Assembly: GCF_002813455.1 (NCBI RefSeq)
Contig: NZ_PHHE01000001.1
Coordinates: 4,584,001 to 4,648,000 of the forward strand
From: Pseudomonas baetica
GTDB lineage: Bacteria; Pseudomonadota; Gammaproteobacteria; Pseudomonadales; Pseudomonadaceae
Reading direction: 5' to 3'
Length of the DNA: 64,000 bases
Shown one piece after another: positions 1 through 8,649 of this stretch. Under the pieces are notes generated by a model. The model made no database searches, was not told where the DNA came from, and saw only the letters and a list, made by a program, of their open reading frames with translations. Positions within the stretch are counted from its first letter, which is position 1, and each line of letters opens with the position of its first letter. Position numbers and translations under genes: made by a program.

Positions 1-57
1 CATCTAGCCCTGGATGCATTACGACTCAGGTAGAGGAATTCGACAGGGGAAATACCA

Positions 58-470
58 TGCGGCCTGTCAGGTTGAGGCGCTGCGTGAGCCAACTAGGCCA
101 GCGACCCAGGCCTATGAGTTGAAGTCCGTGGCTGCGAGCTTTGAGCAAGGCAAGGGCCATTATTCAGCGTGGAGCAGGATGAACAAAAATGATCAATGGG
201 CCTTTTGGACGCTTGTAGATCCTTGCATAATTAACTTGCGCCTTAGTCGTGTACCACAGGGTGGTCACAGGGATCCGAAAGGATCGCACCCCGTTACTGC
301 GAAAGCAGTTCGCCCAGCGCGACGCAAGAACGACCTGCCCCGTCGAACGCATGCAGTCGACGGCTGAGAGTCCCTCCTAGAGAGGGATTCGCCGTTTCTG
401 GCCCCCGATTTCCTGAATAGCCCTAGCCCTCAAGGCTTCAAGCTCTATGGACTCAACCTGACAGGCCGCA
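58..470 (+). ncRNA. Candidate large structured RNA
   Basis: The segment is bounded by a perfect 19-bp inverted repeat (58-76 with 452-470). Inside, 119-126 pairs with 434-441 (one G-U). There are two GNRA-capped hairpins (272-276/281-285 and 296-300/305-309, both with GAAA loops), a 7-bp stem (340-346/357-363) and a 6-bp stem (371-376/382-387). GAAA loops on the plus strand set the orientation. The open frame through it (14-367) resembles no protein I know. I cannot match it to a known RNA family, and folding was done by eye, so this is an inference. Confidence 0.35.
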
Positions 471-777
471 CGCTTAGCGTACGATTTTTTCGTATTCTCT
501 ATCGACCCATAGGAGTGCTTATGGTCGGGGTATCTGCGCGCCTGCGAGACGGGATGCCCAATTTTTGATCAAGCGCCAGAGGCGCTTGAGAGGCCCCGGA
601 AGGGAAGGATGCGGATTGGAGGGCAGTGTGCGAAATTTCGCTCCAGTGGACCACCCGGTGCATTCGACCTGACCAGTGAATGCATCGGATTCGACCAGCA
701 CGCGTTGTAACCATAATTGGCAGAGAACGGCCTACAGGCTGCAATGTGCCTCATTGCTGTCGGTGCCTGTTAGCGCG
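471..777. other. Intergenic stretch, no gene recognised
   Basis: About 300 bases between the candidate RNA and the PLD-like gene. Short overlapping frames here look like chance. GC-rich imperfect repeats around 640-705 (two attcgacc motifs) could be an old insertion-sequence end, but no transposase is present and I cannot support that. Confidence 0.4.
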
Positions 778-1431
778 CTATGTTGTGGGCTTGATTAATT
801 GGCGCGCCAGTTTGGCGATCTCGCACGCATCAAGTTTGGACAGGTGGTCAATAAGCGCGATTTTTTTTCCGATCCCGTTCAAGGAGGTGCCCATAACAAT
901 GCCGGCCATGTTTTCAGCATCTATCCAAAAACGATCATGGAATTCGTCGGTAACAACGTCCTTGATCGAAACCTTTGGCGCGACTGCCTTCAAGGCCGAA
1001 TGCATAGTCGACCTCTTATTAGCCGTTCTACCGTTCGTGAAGAATGTCACGGAGTTAAGCTGGTCGGAAAGTGCGGACATCATTTTTTCGAAGAGGGCAA
1101 CGCAATCAGGATCATCTGAATAAAAATAGGGATCAATAATGAAAAGATCCCTTACACCTTTCAATTTTTCAACGAATTGAAGAACGACGTCCGCGATTTC
1201 ATTCACATGAATACCCCCATGCATTACAGCATCGCAAGCCAGCGAAAAATTAAATAACGAGGAAAATCCATTTTCAACAATATATTCTCGAAAGTAATCG
1301 CGAGCGTTGATCGCATCGAATCTCGTTACGAGAAAATGCGAGAACTCTGGATGTTTGTGGACCTCTTTGAGAAAGTCCACAAAATCTAATCCTTCCTTGT
1401 AGCTTTTGACATAAACGATGCCGGAGTCCAC
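778..1431 (-). CDS. PLD-like (single HxR/HxK-type motif) hypothetical protein
   Basis: A 217-residue soluble protein. Near the C-terminus is FHDRFWID followed about ten residues later by GTSLNG and GKK, which resembles one half of a phospholipase D active site (H-x-K/R-x(n)-D then G-S/T-x-x-N). The N-terminal part is not recognised. PLD-fold proteins act as lipases or nucleases, so the substrate cannot be told. The GTG start at 1431 is preceded by AAGGAAGG on the minus strand. It lies downstream of the zinc-ribbon gene (1530-1934), about 100 bases away in the same direction, and the two are probably co-transcribed. The first catalytic base-pair residue is R rather than K, so activity is uncertain. 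Confidence 0.55.
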   Translation of the reverse strand: MDSGIVYVKSYKEGLDFVDFLKEVHKHPEFSHFLVTRFDAINARDYFREYIVENGFSSLFNFSLACDAVMHGGIHVNEIADVVLQFVEKLKGVRDLFIIDPYFYSDDPDCVALFEKMMSALSDQLNSVTFFTNGRTANKRSTMHSALKAVAPKVSIKDVVTDEFHDRFWIDAENMAGIVMGTSLNGIGKKIALIDHLSKLDACEIAKLARQLIKPTT

Positions 1432-1529
1432 AGTTCCTTCCTTATCTTGTTGGCGTCGAAGTTTCAGTTTCTTGACAAGCCTCGGAGCGGAGAGCGCACG
1501 AAGGCTCGATCGTTCCGTCGTTCGCGATG

Positions 1530-1934
1530 CTACTCAGATCGGGGCTTCGCCGACCCACGTCCGAAATGTTCGCTTAACGGCTCTTCGCAGTGCCTAAGCA
1601 CCTCCCCGGTCTCGGGATCTACGACGCGCTCGTAGTAAGTGTCAGCATCTCGATCAATATCTCGCACCTTTTCAACAAATTTTTCCCGGGAAACGCTCCA
1701 TTGGCTTCCCGTCTGAAGGTGTCGTCGGATTTTCCGCTTGCCCGTCACGTTCACATTTTTGGATTGAACGTCTAAAAAGTCTGTCACCGTCAGGTTAGCC
1801 TCGTCGACGAACACTAGGTGGATATGCTTCGCAAAGCTCCCGCATCGACTACACGGAGCTTTTTCTTCGCCGACGCGGATGGGGATGCACGGCTCACCGC
1901 AATCTCCACATGTCCAGGTCTCGCCTTGACTCAC
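1530..1934 (-). CDS. Zinc-ribbon hypothetical protein
   Basis: A 134-residue protein whose first 32 residues hold two CxxC pairs (CGDC and CSRC) typical of a zinc ribbon. The rest is charged with no membrane segment, and the family is not recognised. The GTG start at 1934 has an excellent ribosome site (AAGGAGAG) eight bases upstream. It is the first gene of a probable two-gene unit with the PLD-like gene. A nucleic-acid-binding or adaptor role is a guess from the ribbon alone. Confidence 0.6.
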   Translation of the reverse strand: MSQGETWTCGDCGEPCIPIRVGEEKAPCSRCGSFAKHIHLVFVDEANLTVTDFLDVQSKNVNVTGKRKIRRHLQTGSQWSVSREKFVEKVRDIDRDADTYYERVVDPETGEVLRHCEEPLSEHFGRGSAKPRSE

Positions 1935-2037
1935 GGCAAATCTCTCCTTAGAAGCCCGGCCCTGCCTTGCCGGGCGATGTCGTAATATTTGGAAATGTAC
2001 AGCATTTACTCTTCTTGCCGTAGATTGTAAGGGCGCA

Positions 2038-2772
2038 TCAAGTCCAGGCTATCGACAGTGATTTGAGTATCATCAGGTGGATTGGATAGAGGGGGTATAG
2101 CCAACTACCGACTGGTCGTAGCGGCCGCACACGGACCTGCAGGAGTAACAGGCCGAGCGGCGGTGCAATAGCAGCAATAGCAATCACAGTTTGATCGCTG
2201 AGCTGCTGATCAGATAGCAGCAGTATTTGTAGGCCGCCATTTGCTAAAACGGCTAGGAGTGCGGCCATTGACCAGCTCGCAATCCTGGACTCAAGCCCCT
2301 GCGCCTTGAGCGCAAACATTAAGGCAACAGGCAGCAGCACCCCTGTCACGCCATATCCAAGCACCGGTCTGTAAGCTATCGCGAGCGCAAAGGCGAGTAA
2401 CCCGCCTGCAATTAGCCTTGGCGATCTATGATGTGCAGCTTGGGCTATACACAAGCCGAGTGCGAGAGTGAAAAAAATGTTTAAATTTCCATTGTCGAAA
2501 AATCTCGAATAAGGCCATTGGCTCAGCATTGCGAACAGAATTATCCCACCCAGGTACTTCCACCTGCCTGGATAACCGACCGGCTGCCGGACAACGTTTG
2601 CCGCAATCGCCAGGCAGAATAAAGGGTATGCAAACCGACCGATAATCCGCATCCAGTACAGATTTTCCTGAATTTCATTTGGTAGCACAAACCAGGTGTG
2701 ATCGATGATCATTGTAAATAGTGCGACCCACTTAATTAGATCTATCGAGCTGTTTCTTTCGAAATTTTTCAT
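2038..2772 (-). CDS. TraX-family membrane protein
   Basis: A 244-residue multi-pass membrane protein. The N-terminal IDLIKW...MIIDHTW and IGRFAYPLFCLAIA segments match the TraX family, to which the F-plasmid pilin acetylase belongs. Members are membrane acyltransferase-like proteins found on plasmids and also on chromosomes. The C-terminal YPLYPIHLMIL is also typical. It is divergent from the OmpA-lipoprotein operon across a 200-300-base AT-rich gap that must hold both promoters. No pilin gene is in the window, so its substrate is unknown. It could be a housekeeping TraX rather than a conjugation gene. Confidence 0.8.
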   Translation of the reverse strand: MKNFERNSSIDLIKWVALFTMIIDHTWFVLPNEIQENLYWMRIIGRFAYPLFCLAIAANVVRQPVGYPGRWKYLGGIILFAMLSQWPYSRFFDNGNLNIFFTLALGLCIAQAAHHRSPRLIAGGLLAFALAIAYRPVLGYGVTGVLLPVALMFALKAQGLESRIASWSMAALLAVLANGGLQILLLSDQQLSDQTVIAIAAIAPPLGLLLLQVRVRPLRPVGSWLYPLYPIHLMILKSLSIAWT

Positions 2773-3081
2773 CGTTGGTCTATAGTGGTTATTAGTTGTT
2801 AATTATATATTGCTTCTGGTCTCGTGATATATATTTATCATGAAAATACTGTTGGTTTGTTACTTGTGTGTACGGTAGCGCTGGTAGATAATAATGTCTA
2901 GGATGTAACTAGCAGCTCTGGCTGCGTACCGAACTACCCCCGAGCAGCGATAGGGGTAGGGAGGCAAAAACTAAAGTAGCCCGGTCGGGTGCTCGCTGTT
3001 ATTCGTATATGTCCCGTTGACTCTATCAACTGGCTCGGACGCACTTTCTCCATTCTACGACTAACAATTAGAGGCCTCGAC

Positions 3082-3768
3082 ATGCAAAAAGCTATTACCT
3101 ACGTGCTGGTTACCAGCATGTTCCTCTCTCTCACTGGCTGCGCTGGTACTGGGTTGCAGGATCAGGATGGATCCCGCAACCAGACGCTGACCTGGGGCTC
3201 CATCGGCACCATCGCCGGCGCCGCTGCAGGCGCACTGATTAATAAAGACAACCGCGGCAAGGGCGCACTCATCGGCGCCGGTATCGGCGGCCTGGCCGGC
3301 GCAGGTTACGGCGTCTATGCCGACCGCCAAGAGGCCGAGCTGCGTAAAGCCACCGCTGGCACTGGCATCGAAGTGCAGCGCCAAGGCGACGACATCAAGC
3401 TCGTGATGCCTGGTGCGATCACTTTTAACACTGGCTCGACCGAGCTGTCGCCGGCGGCAGCATTTAACCTGGACAAGCTCGCGGGCTCGTTCAAGTCCTA
3501 CGCTGACAACAACGTCGAGGTCACTGGCCACACCGATAGTGTCGGTAGCAACTCTAGCAACATCGAGCTGAGCCAGAAGCGCGCCATCAGCGTTGGTAAA
3601 CACCTGATCGGCCAGGGCATCGATAAAACTCGCATCCAGGTCTACGGTGCTGGCCCGTCCCAGCCGATCGCAAGCAACGGGACGGAGGAGGGCAGGGCGC
3701 AAAACCGCCGGGTCGAGATCCGCCTGAAGGCGCCGATCCAGCCCGTGGCCATGGATAAGGCTCAGTAA
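3082..3768 (+). CDS. OmpA-family lipoprotein with glycine-zipper segment
   Basis: I start it at the ATG at 3082, not the upstream in-frame codon, because MQKAITYVLVTSMF...LTGC is a clean lipoprotein signal (228 aa). Residues ~40-80 are a Gly/Ala-rich GIGGLAGAGYG glycine zipper. The C-terminal half is an OmpA peptidoglycan-binding domain (FNTGSTELS, VTGHTDSVGS, NRRVEIR). It should sit in the outer membrane and bind the cell wall. Given the DotA/TraY gene downstream, it may act like the OmpA-type lipoproteins of type IVB systems (DotK/IcmN class), which is inference. Its stop overlaps the next start (TAATG). Confidence 0.85.
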   Translation: MQKAITYVLVTSMFLSLTGCAGTGLQDQDGSRNQTLTWGSIGTIAGAAAGALINKDNRGKGALIGAGIGGLAGAGYGVYADRQEAELRKATAGTGIEVQRQGDDIKLVMPGAITFNTGSTELSPAAAFNLDKLAGSFKSYADNNVEVTGHTDSVGSNSSNIELSQKRAISVGKHLIGQGIDKTRIQVYGAGPSQPIASNGTEEGRAQNRRVEIRLKAPIQPVAMDKAQ

Positions 3769-4064
3769 TGAGCCTGCGCCTGGCTTCACCGCCAAGCCTG
3801 GATGTCGCCCTGCTCCTGATGCAGGGCGAGCACCTGGAAGCGGTCGCACTGATGGTTGAGTCCGGTGCTGTTGACCTGATGGAGCTTGAGGAACTGAAGA
3901 TCAAAATTGGCGTATATGCCGAGATGGGTTCCAGCATGAGGATCCGGCTTGCTCCAGGTACACGCGAAAAACTGCATCACGGCTCTGTTGAGGCTAAACA
4001 GATGATCCAGGACTGGCGCGAGGCGCAGGACCTGGTGCGGGAGATAAACGATGAACCTACTTAG
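3768..4064 (+). CDS. Hypothetical protein
   Basis: A 98-residue soluble protein, mostly helical and acidic, with no recognised domain. It overlaps the OmpA-lipoprotein stop by one base (TAATG) and the next gene by 14 bases, so it is translationally coupled in the operon. Function unknown. Confidence 0.65.
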   Translation: MSLRLASPPSLDVALLLMQGEHLEAVALMVESGAVDLMELEELKIKIGVYAEMGSSMRIRLAPGTREKLHHGSVEAKQMIQDWREAQDLVREINDEPT

Positions 4065-4383
4065 TATTTTCTGGCCCGGATTCACGGCCGCTCGCCGGAT
4101 CGCTCGCACTCCAGTGCGCTTTCTGGTCGCCGGCCTGGAGGCCTGTGTCGACTTTGGTCGTGATGTTTCGATCCCTGGTTTCCGCTGGCTCGCTGCTCTG
4201 GTGATGTTTGCTCTGGTGTTCGGTTGCGGCGCTGCAGCGATGACCTGGCCGTTTGCGATCGCCGGCCTGACATACGCCGCTCACACCGGTCACACGACAG
4301 CTGGATCTGCTGTCCTGGGCATTCTGTACGTGACTGCAGCCGCTTATTTGGCCTTGCTCACTCATCAGGTGATCAAGCAATGA
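4051..4383 (+). CDS. Small membrane protein
   Basis: A 110-residue protein with two or three hydrophobic segments (residues ~50-75 and ~85-105) and a basic N-terminus. Family not recognised. It is the third gene of the coupled OmpA-lipoprotein operon and overlaps its predecessor. An envelope role beside the conjugation proteins is inference only. Confidence 0.65.
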   Translation: MNLLSIFWPGFTAARRIARTPVRFLVAGLEACVDFGRDVSIPGFRWLAALVMFALVFGCGAAAMTWPFAIAGLTYAAHTGHTTAGSAVLGILYVTAAAYLALLTHQVIKQ

Positions 4384-4445
4384 GCCCGCTGATACACAAT
4401 TCATGCGATCCGGTTGAAAATTGCGAAGTAAAGAGGACTGACATC

Positions 4446-4871
4446 ATGAAAATCAAAATCGCCACACTAGTGCTGCTTCTGGTCGCCATGGTTGGGTGTG
4501 GCGAACAGAAGATGAATCAGGTCATGCCGAAAGCTGCGACTACTGACGCAGTTTACAGTGCGAAAGCATCGCAATATCTGGAGGATGCACTCGGCACACC
4601 CAAGGCAAAAAAAATCGAACTGACCTTCTGGAATGAGCAAAACAATCCAGACACCGGCTATTTATCCCTGATCATCGATGGCGTCGAAAAAATCCGCCCC
4701 ATTGACAACTACGGTGGCGTAAATCGCCGAACAGCAAGCACTGATGGATTTAAGTTTGTTTTTGAGAATGGCACTTGGCGCGCATATGTAGCTGAGAAGG
4801 ACATCGAGACCCATGGTGAGCATCCCCAGGAGTTCTACAACGAGATGACCGGAATACTTCGCCGGTACTGA
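4446..4871 (+). CDS. Hypothetical lipoprotein
   Basis: I use the ATG at 4446, which gives a 141-residue product starting MKIKIATLVLLLVAMVGCG, a good type II signal with lipobox AMVGC. The mature part is a small folded domain with several aromatic residues and no recognised family. It follows the small membrane protein after 62 bases and ends just before a strong terminator, so it closes the operon. Confidence 0.75.
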   Translation: MKIKIATLVLLLVAMVGCGEQKMNQVMPKAATTDAVYSAKASQYLEDALGTPKAKKIELTFWNEQNNPDTGYLSLIIDGVEKIRPIDNYGGVNRRTASTDGFKFVFENGTWRAYVAEKDIETHGEHPQEFYNEMTGILRRY

Positions 4872-4882
4872 TCAAGCTTCCC

Positions 4883-4911
4883 AAAAAAACCCCTTAATTA
4901 GGGGTTTTTTT
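4883..4911. terminator. Rho-independent terminator of the OmpA-lipoprotein operon
   Basis: An A-run and CCCC, a short ttaatta loop, then GGGG and seven Ts, 12 bases after the lipoprotein stop. It is symmetric, so it could work on both strands. Confidence 0.85.
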
Positions 4912-5107
4912 GTGGGTGTGACATTAATAGTAAAGCCATAGTTTATAGCTATTAGTGTGATGGTTGTTGGCGCTAAATTCTCAGTAATATTTGATTATTA
5001 TATGCTGACGGAATTGCAAAAATATTTGCCTGATTAGAAATATGCAATTGGAAGGTTTTGGTGCGGGCTCTTAAAATTTAGTCATTAGAAATTCGAAAGG
5101 AAAGAGC

Positions 5108-5275
5108 ATGAGCATTACAGTGGATAAACTTAACCGCGCTTTGGCTGCTCTCCGTGAGATCCAAGTCAAGGCGGGCGAATTACCTGAAATCTGTGAGCAC
5201 GACGCTCACGTAATAGCAGCCCTGGCTGGGACTGTAGAAATAATCTTAGGTGAGGAGATTAGAAATGCTGCTTAA
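5108..5275 (+). CDS. Small hypothetical protein
   Basis: A 55-codon frame starting MSITVDKLNRALAALREI, preceded by a good ribosome site (AAAGGAAAG). It overlaps the next gene, whose ATG at 5265 lies within its last codons. The amphipathic helical sequence resembles no family I know. Coupling and the ribosome site support that it is real. It opens the unit ending in the DotA/TraY gene. Confidence 0.6.
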   Translation: MSITVDKLNRALAALREIQVKAGELPEICEHDAHVIAALAGTVEIILGEEIRNAA

Positions 5276-5450
5276 AGAGGCCTCAGTAAAGATTCCACGG
5301 GCGATTGGGATTGGTTTGATTATTTACTTTGGCCTTGTTGTTTCAGGGCGTGAAGCGACACTAATGCCTCACCCAATTACATTCGCTGACATACAGGTTC
5401 CGCCGGTTCCAGTTCCGCCAGTTTATACCAGTGAGGCTGATCATGAGTAA
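5265..5450 (+). CDS. Small single-pass membrane protein, proline-rich tail
   Basis: The ATG at 5265 has GAGGAG upstream and gives 61 residues: a basic N-terminus, one membrane segment (IGIGLIIYFGLVV), then a tail rich in Pro and Val (VPPVPVPPV). It overlaps both neighbours. Small membrane proteins with such tails occur in secretion apparatus, but I cannot name this one. Confidence 0.6.
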   Translation: MLLKEASVKIPRAIGIGLIIYFGLVVSGREATLMPHPITFADIQVPPVPVPPVYTSEADHE

Positions 5451-5973
5451 GCTCAAAACAGTCGCAAGTTATTTGACCGGCTACAGCCAGACGAAGAATG
5501 CTGCACGCGAGCTGAAATATTCAGTTAGCTTGCCGATCTACTTTATTAAAGGGGGGTATCGCTGGTTCAAGGCTATTCGTGACCAGGCGAAAGCTGATCG
5601 AGAACTTGCGGAAACTGATGATCGCCTGCTCTGGGATAAAATGTGCACAGATTGCACAATTACTAATGATTCATTGCGGCGTGCCTATAAGTCACTTTTA
5701 TTCGTGAACGCGATTCTTGTTCTCGGCATAGCAGGGGTGCTCGGCAATCTGGTTGCAAATTGGGACCGAGGTAGTCTGATGATTTTTGCGAACTTGGCCT
5801 TTCTGAACATGGTGTGCATGATGCTTTTCCAAAATGCATATCGCGTGAACATGGCCTATTCGCAAAGCGCTCCACCAATAATTAAATTTATGAGGGATGT
5901 TATCCGTAATCCGAGTTTGCTTGTCGGTAAAACTTTGCCGGCTGATTACCAAGTTCGGGTGAGGGCTAAGTGA
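5443..5973 (+). CDS. IcmV/TraX(R64)-like inner-membrane protein (tentative)
   Basis: The ATG at 5443 (MSKLKTVASYL) overlaps the previous stop and gives 176 residues. Two hydrophobic segments lie at residues ~85-105 and ~115-135, between soluble basic ends. Size, topology and the position immediately before DotA/TraY match IcmV of Legionella and its R64 counterpart, which are encoded next to dotA/traY. The assignment rests mainly on context. The stop overlaps the DotA start (TGATG). Confidence 0.5.
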   Translation: MSKLKTVASYLTGYSQTKNAARELKYSVSLPIYFIKGGYRWFKAIRDQAKADRELAETDDRLLWDKMCTDCTITNDSLRRAYKSLLFVNAILVLGIAGVLGNLVANWDRGSLMIFANLAFLNMVCMMLFQNAYRVNMAYSQSAPPIIKFMRDVIRNPSLLVGKTLPADYQVRVRAK

Positions 5974-8156
5974 TGAACAGTTTTTCACAGTTGGTTTTGG
6001 CCTGGATGTTTGGGCGTTGGATATTTCACCCGTCAGAAGTTACTGATTTCGTTGCCCAAGACGTAACACCACTGACAATTTTTGCGTCCGCATTCGCAAC
6101 ACTTGGCCTCGCGATGTTCGGCGCTCTTGCGGCCTGGGCGATGTTTCTAGGTATTTTTCGACTCAAAAACAACGGTAACTTTTTCGGTGCAAAAGATGGA
6201 AACGAGGCGTTTTTCTACCCGCTGCGGGTCATCGTCGCCTTGTCTTTAATTGCACCAGTTATCCCTGTCTCTAGTGCTGGCGGAATTCCGATCACTTTGA
6301 CGCCGGGACACGCACTTGTCGCAGGTATCTCCAAGTCTGCGGCAGAATTTGGCGACACTATGCAGCACAATGCTTTTGAGCTGATGCATCGCCATAACCT
6401 GTTTAGCGATCCGAAATTTCGAGTTGAAGTTGACGCGAAAGTCGCTTTGGACATGTTAAACAGCTGGAAAATCTCAGCGGTTCAACTCGCCGGTCTAAAG
6501 ATTTTTCGAGATCCTAACGATCAGATGATCTCGCTTTCGAGTCGCGACCTTGCGGAAGAGGCTCTGAAAATCAGATGGAATCAGGTTTACGGCAGTAAAT
6601 ATCCCGCTGCAGGCTCGACTGAAACGGCTGCTGCAGACGTGTATATCGCAAACGCTGGCCGATCTTTGCAGATACCGTTAATCCCGCCGAGTGACGAATT
6701 GGCCCGAGCTGCCAGCATGGGTGTCCAGGGACTGATCGAACCCGACGCTGTTACTGGCACGGTCGAAAGGGAGATGGAAACCGAGGGGTGGTTTTGCCAA
6801 GCCGGCTGGTTGTCTTCAATGACTTGCAGCGACGAGTACGCACAGGTCAAGAAAAACAACGCTGCCTCTATTGAGGCCGGTATAGCCTCAGCTCAGCGTC
6901 AAATCTGGATCGGTCTGGTTGAGCATGCCGTCCAGCAGGCAATTTCGGCCCGAGACGGGGCTGTGGGGGCAAGGGACGCGAAGAAGTTTTTTGAAGACAG
7001 CATCACATGGGCTAGTCAGTCCGCGGACTGGTACAAAAAAGTGGTTGAGCAAACCATCGCCACCACAATTGCTACCGACCAGGCTGCTCGCAGTGAGGCG
7101 TATTTTAATGAAGTAAAAAATTGGGGTTGGATGCTTGGTGGCACTTTCGTGCTGCGCGCAGCGAGTGACTTCTCTCGTGCCGCGAGCTACTCGGAAGGAG
7201 CTACAGCTCAGATGATGCCAAAGTCGGCATTGTCTACGCTGACGCCAGGTGACGACTTATCAAAGCTGGTCGAGAACGAAGCCCTGGCTCAAATTCAACC
7301 TGGTAATACTGGTTCTGAAAAGTCTCTGCTGGCTAGAGTTTTTTCGCTCGACATCCTAAAGTCCACGACCGGACCCTCGAATCAGAATATCCACAACATC
7401 GCGGCCTGGGGACGCTCGCTCGTTGGCACTGGCATTGGCTTTTTTGCGGGTGGGACGATAGCCCAATATATTCCAGGTTTGAGCTCAATCACCGATGGGA
7501 CGCTGCCAAAAGCAATCGGCGGAGTAATGATTATCTCCGGCGGGTTGCTCGGTTATGTGATGCCTCTGCTTTTCGCGATCTATGGACTGATGGGGGCAAT
7601 TAGCTGGCTCGTCGCAGTTGCGACGACGTTTTTCGGAGTGACGCTCTGGTCGGCTGGTATGGCCGCACCGAAAGGGGAAGAGCACACCTCCCAGCTGTCG
7701 GCGAAAGGGTATAACGCCTTCATCTTCATCTTCCTCTATCCTGCTTTGGCCGTGGGTGGTCTGGCAGCAGCGATCGTGATCAGCGCAGTCGGTCTGGCGA
7801 TGGTCCAGGCGATGGCCATGGGACTCTGGGGCATGTTTGATCCAGGCGTGGCTGAAGTTGGGCGCCCATTGGAAAGCCTAGGCGGGATCCTGATTGGTGG
7901 CTTGCTGATGGTCATAGTCATCATCTTGCTGTCATGGAACGTGGTCGTCACCAGTGCTCAACTAATCACAAGTTTCCCCCGCAGTGTCCTCAACATGATT
8001 AGCCTTTCTGAGCCGGGCCTGAATCCGTACGAAAACAGCATGCAAGGAATCATGGGTGGGCTTTCAATGAGTACCCGCCAGATTCTGACGGGCTCTATCA
8101 GTCGAATGATCAATCCACCAGGAAGACAGCCTCCTCCTCAAGGTGGCGGCGAATGA
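5973..8156 (+). CDS. DotA/TraY-family type IVB conjugation protein
   Basis: A 727-residue polytopic protein. Hydrophobic segments lie near residues 25-60 and 80-100, a large extracytoplasmic region follows, and five or so membrane segments fill residues ~460-690. The N-terminal PLRVIVALSLIAPVIP stretch and the overall layout match DotA (Legionella) and TraY (IncI plasmids), inner-membrane components needed for transfer by Dot/Icm-type systems. GTG at 5970 is an alternative, but ATG at 5973 is better spaced from GAGGG. It is the last gene before the IS66 element. An excA-like entry-exclusion gene, which follows traY in R64, is missing here, possibly lost at the IS junction. Confidence 0.8.
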   Translation: MNSFSQLVLAWMFGRWIFHPSEVTDFVAQDVTPLTIFASAFATLGLAMFGALAAWAMFLGIFRLKNNGNFFGAKDGNEAFFYPLRVIVALSLIAPVIPVSSAGGIPITLTPGHALVAGISKSAAEFGDTMQHNAFELMHRHNLFSDPKFRVEVDAKVALDMLNSWKISAVQLAGLKIFRDPNDQMISLSSRDLAEEALKIRWNQVYGSKYPAAGSTETAAADVYIANAGRSLQIPLIPPSDELARAASMGVQGLIEPDAVTGTVEREMETEGWFCQAGWLSSMTCSDEYAQVKKNNAASIEAGIASAQRQIWIGLVEHAVQQAISARDGAVGARDAKKFFEDSITWASQSADWYKKVVEQTIATTIATDQAARSEAYFNEVKNWGWMLGGTFVLRAASDFSRAASYSEGATAQMMPKSALSTLTPGDDLSKLVENEALAQIQPGNTGSEKSLLARVFSLDILKSTTGPSNQNIHNIAAWGRSLVGTGIGFFAGGTIAQYIPGLSSITDGTLPKAIGGVMIISGGLLGYVMPLLFAIYGLMGAISWLVAVATTFFGVTLWSAGMAAPKGEEHTSQLSAKGYNAFIFIFLYPALAVGGLAAAIVISAVGLAMVQAMAMGLWGMFDPGVAEVGRPLESLGGILIGGLLMVIVIILLSWNVVVTSAQLITSFPRSVLNMISLSEPGLNPYENSMQGIMGGLSMSTRQILTGSISRMINPPGRQPPPQGGGE

Positions 8157-8271
8157 TGAAGTTATTATTGGTGTGGTTTGATTTGGTGTAACCGCTCCAC
8201 AAACCCCACATTCAAAGCCGCGATTTGATGCCTGATGCTGTGCTCCCGATCTCTTTCAGAAGCCAGCGGCC

Positions 8272-8631
8272 ATGATGCGTCCCGACGCCAAAGTTGAAAA
8301 AGTGTACCTCTACCCTAAACCCGTAGACTTACGAAAATCCATCGACGGCCTAGCCGCACTGGTGGAGCTGGATATCAAAGTGGCGGTGTTCGATCCGGTG
8401 CTTTTCGTCTTTCTCAACAAACCCCGCAATCGGGTGAAGATTTTGTATTGGGAACGCAACGGCTTTTGCCTTTGGCTCAAACGCCTTGAATCCGAACGCT
8501 TCAAAACATCGCCCGATCACAGCGACGAAGCCATCGTGCTGACGGTCCAGGAGCTGAACTGGCTGCTCGATGGTTTTGATCTGTGGCGCAACCGTCCACA
8601 TCAGGTTTTGACACCTCGATTTGTCGCCTGA
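8272..8631 (+). CDS. tnpB: IS66 accessory protein TnpB
   Basis: A 119-residue protein with the IS66 Orf2 signature: VYLYPKPVDLRKSIDGLAAL, then VFLNKPRNRVKILYWERNGF, then LTVQELNWLLDG. It is essential for transposition of IS66-type elements, although its biochemical role is not settled. Full length. The second in-frame ATG (8275) gives the usual MRPDAK start. It precedes tnpC by 18 bases. Confidence 0.93.
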   Translation: MMRPDAKVEKVYLYPKPVDLRKSIDGLAALVELDIKVAVFDPVLFVFLNKPRNRVKILYWERNGFCLWLKRLESERFKTSPDHSDEAIVLTVQELNWLLDGFDLWRNRPHQVLTPRFVA

Positions 8632-8649
8632 TTCGGTATAATCCACGGC

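Noticed and set aside
14-367. 117-residue open frame at the left end
   Set aside because: It runs through the nested inverted repeats and hairpins, has no ribosome site and resembles no protein.
600-710. Possible end of an IS21-like element
   Set aside because: Only short imperfect repeats, with no transposase or matching second end in the window.
3061-3849. 262-residue minus-strand frame opposite the OmpA lipoprotein
   Set aside because: The plus-strand gene has a signal peptide and OmpA motifs; the antisense frame has none.
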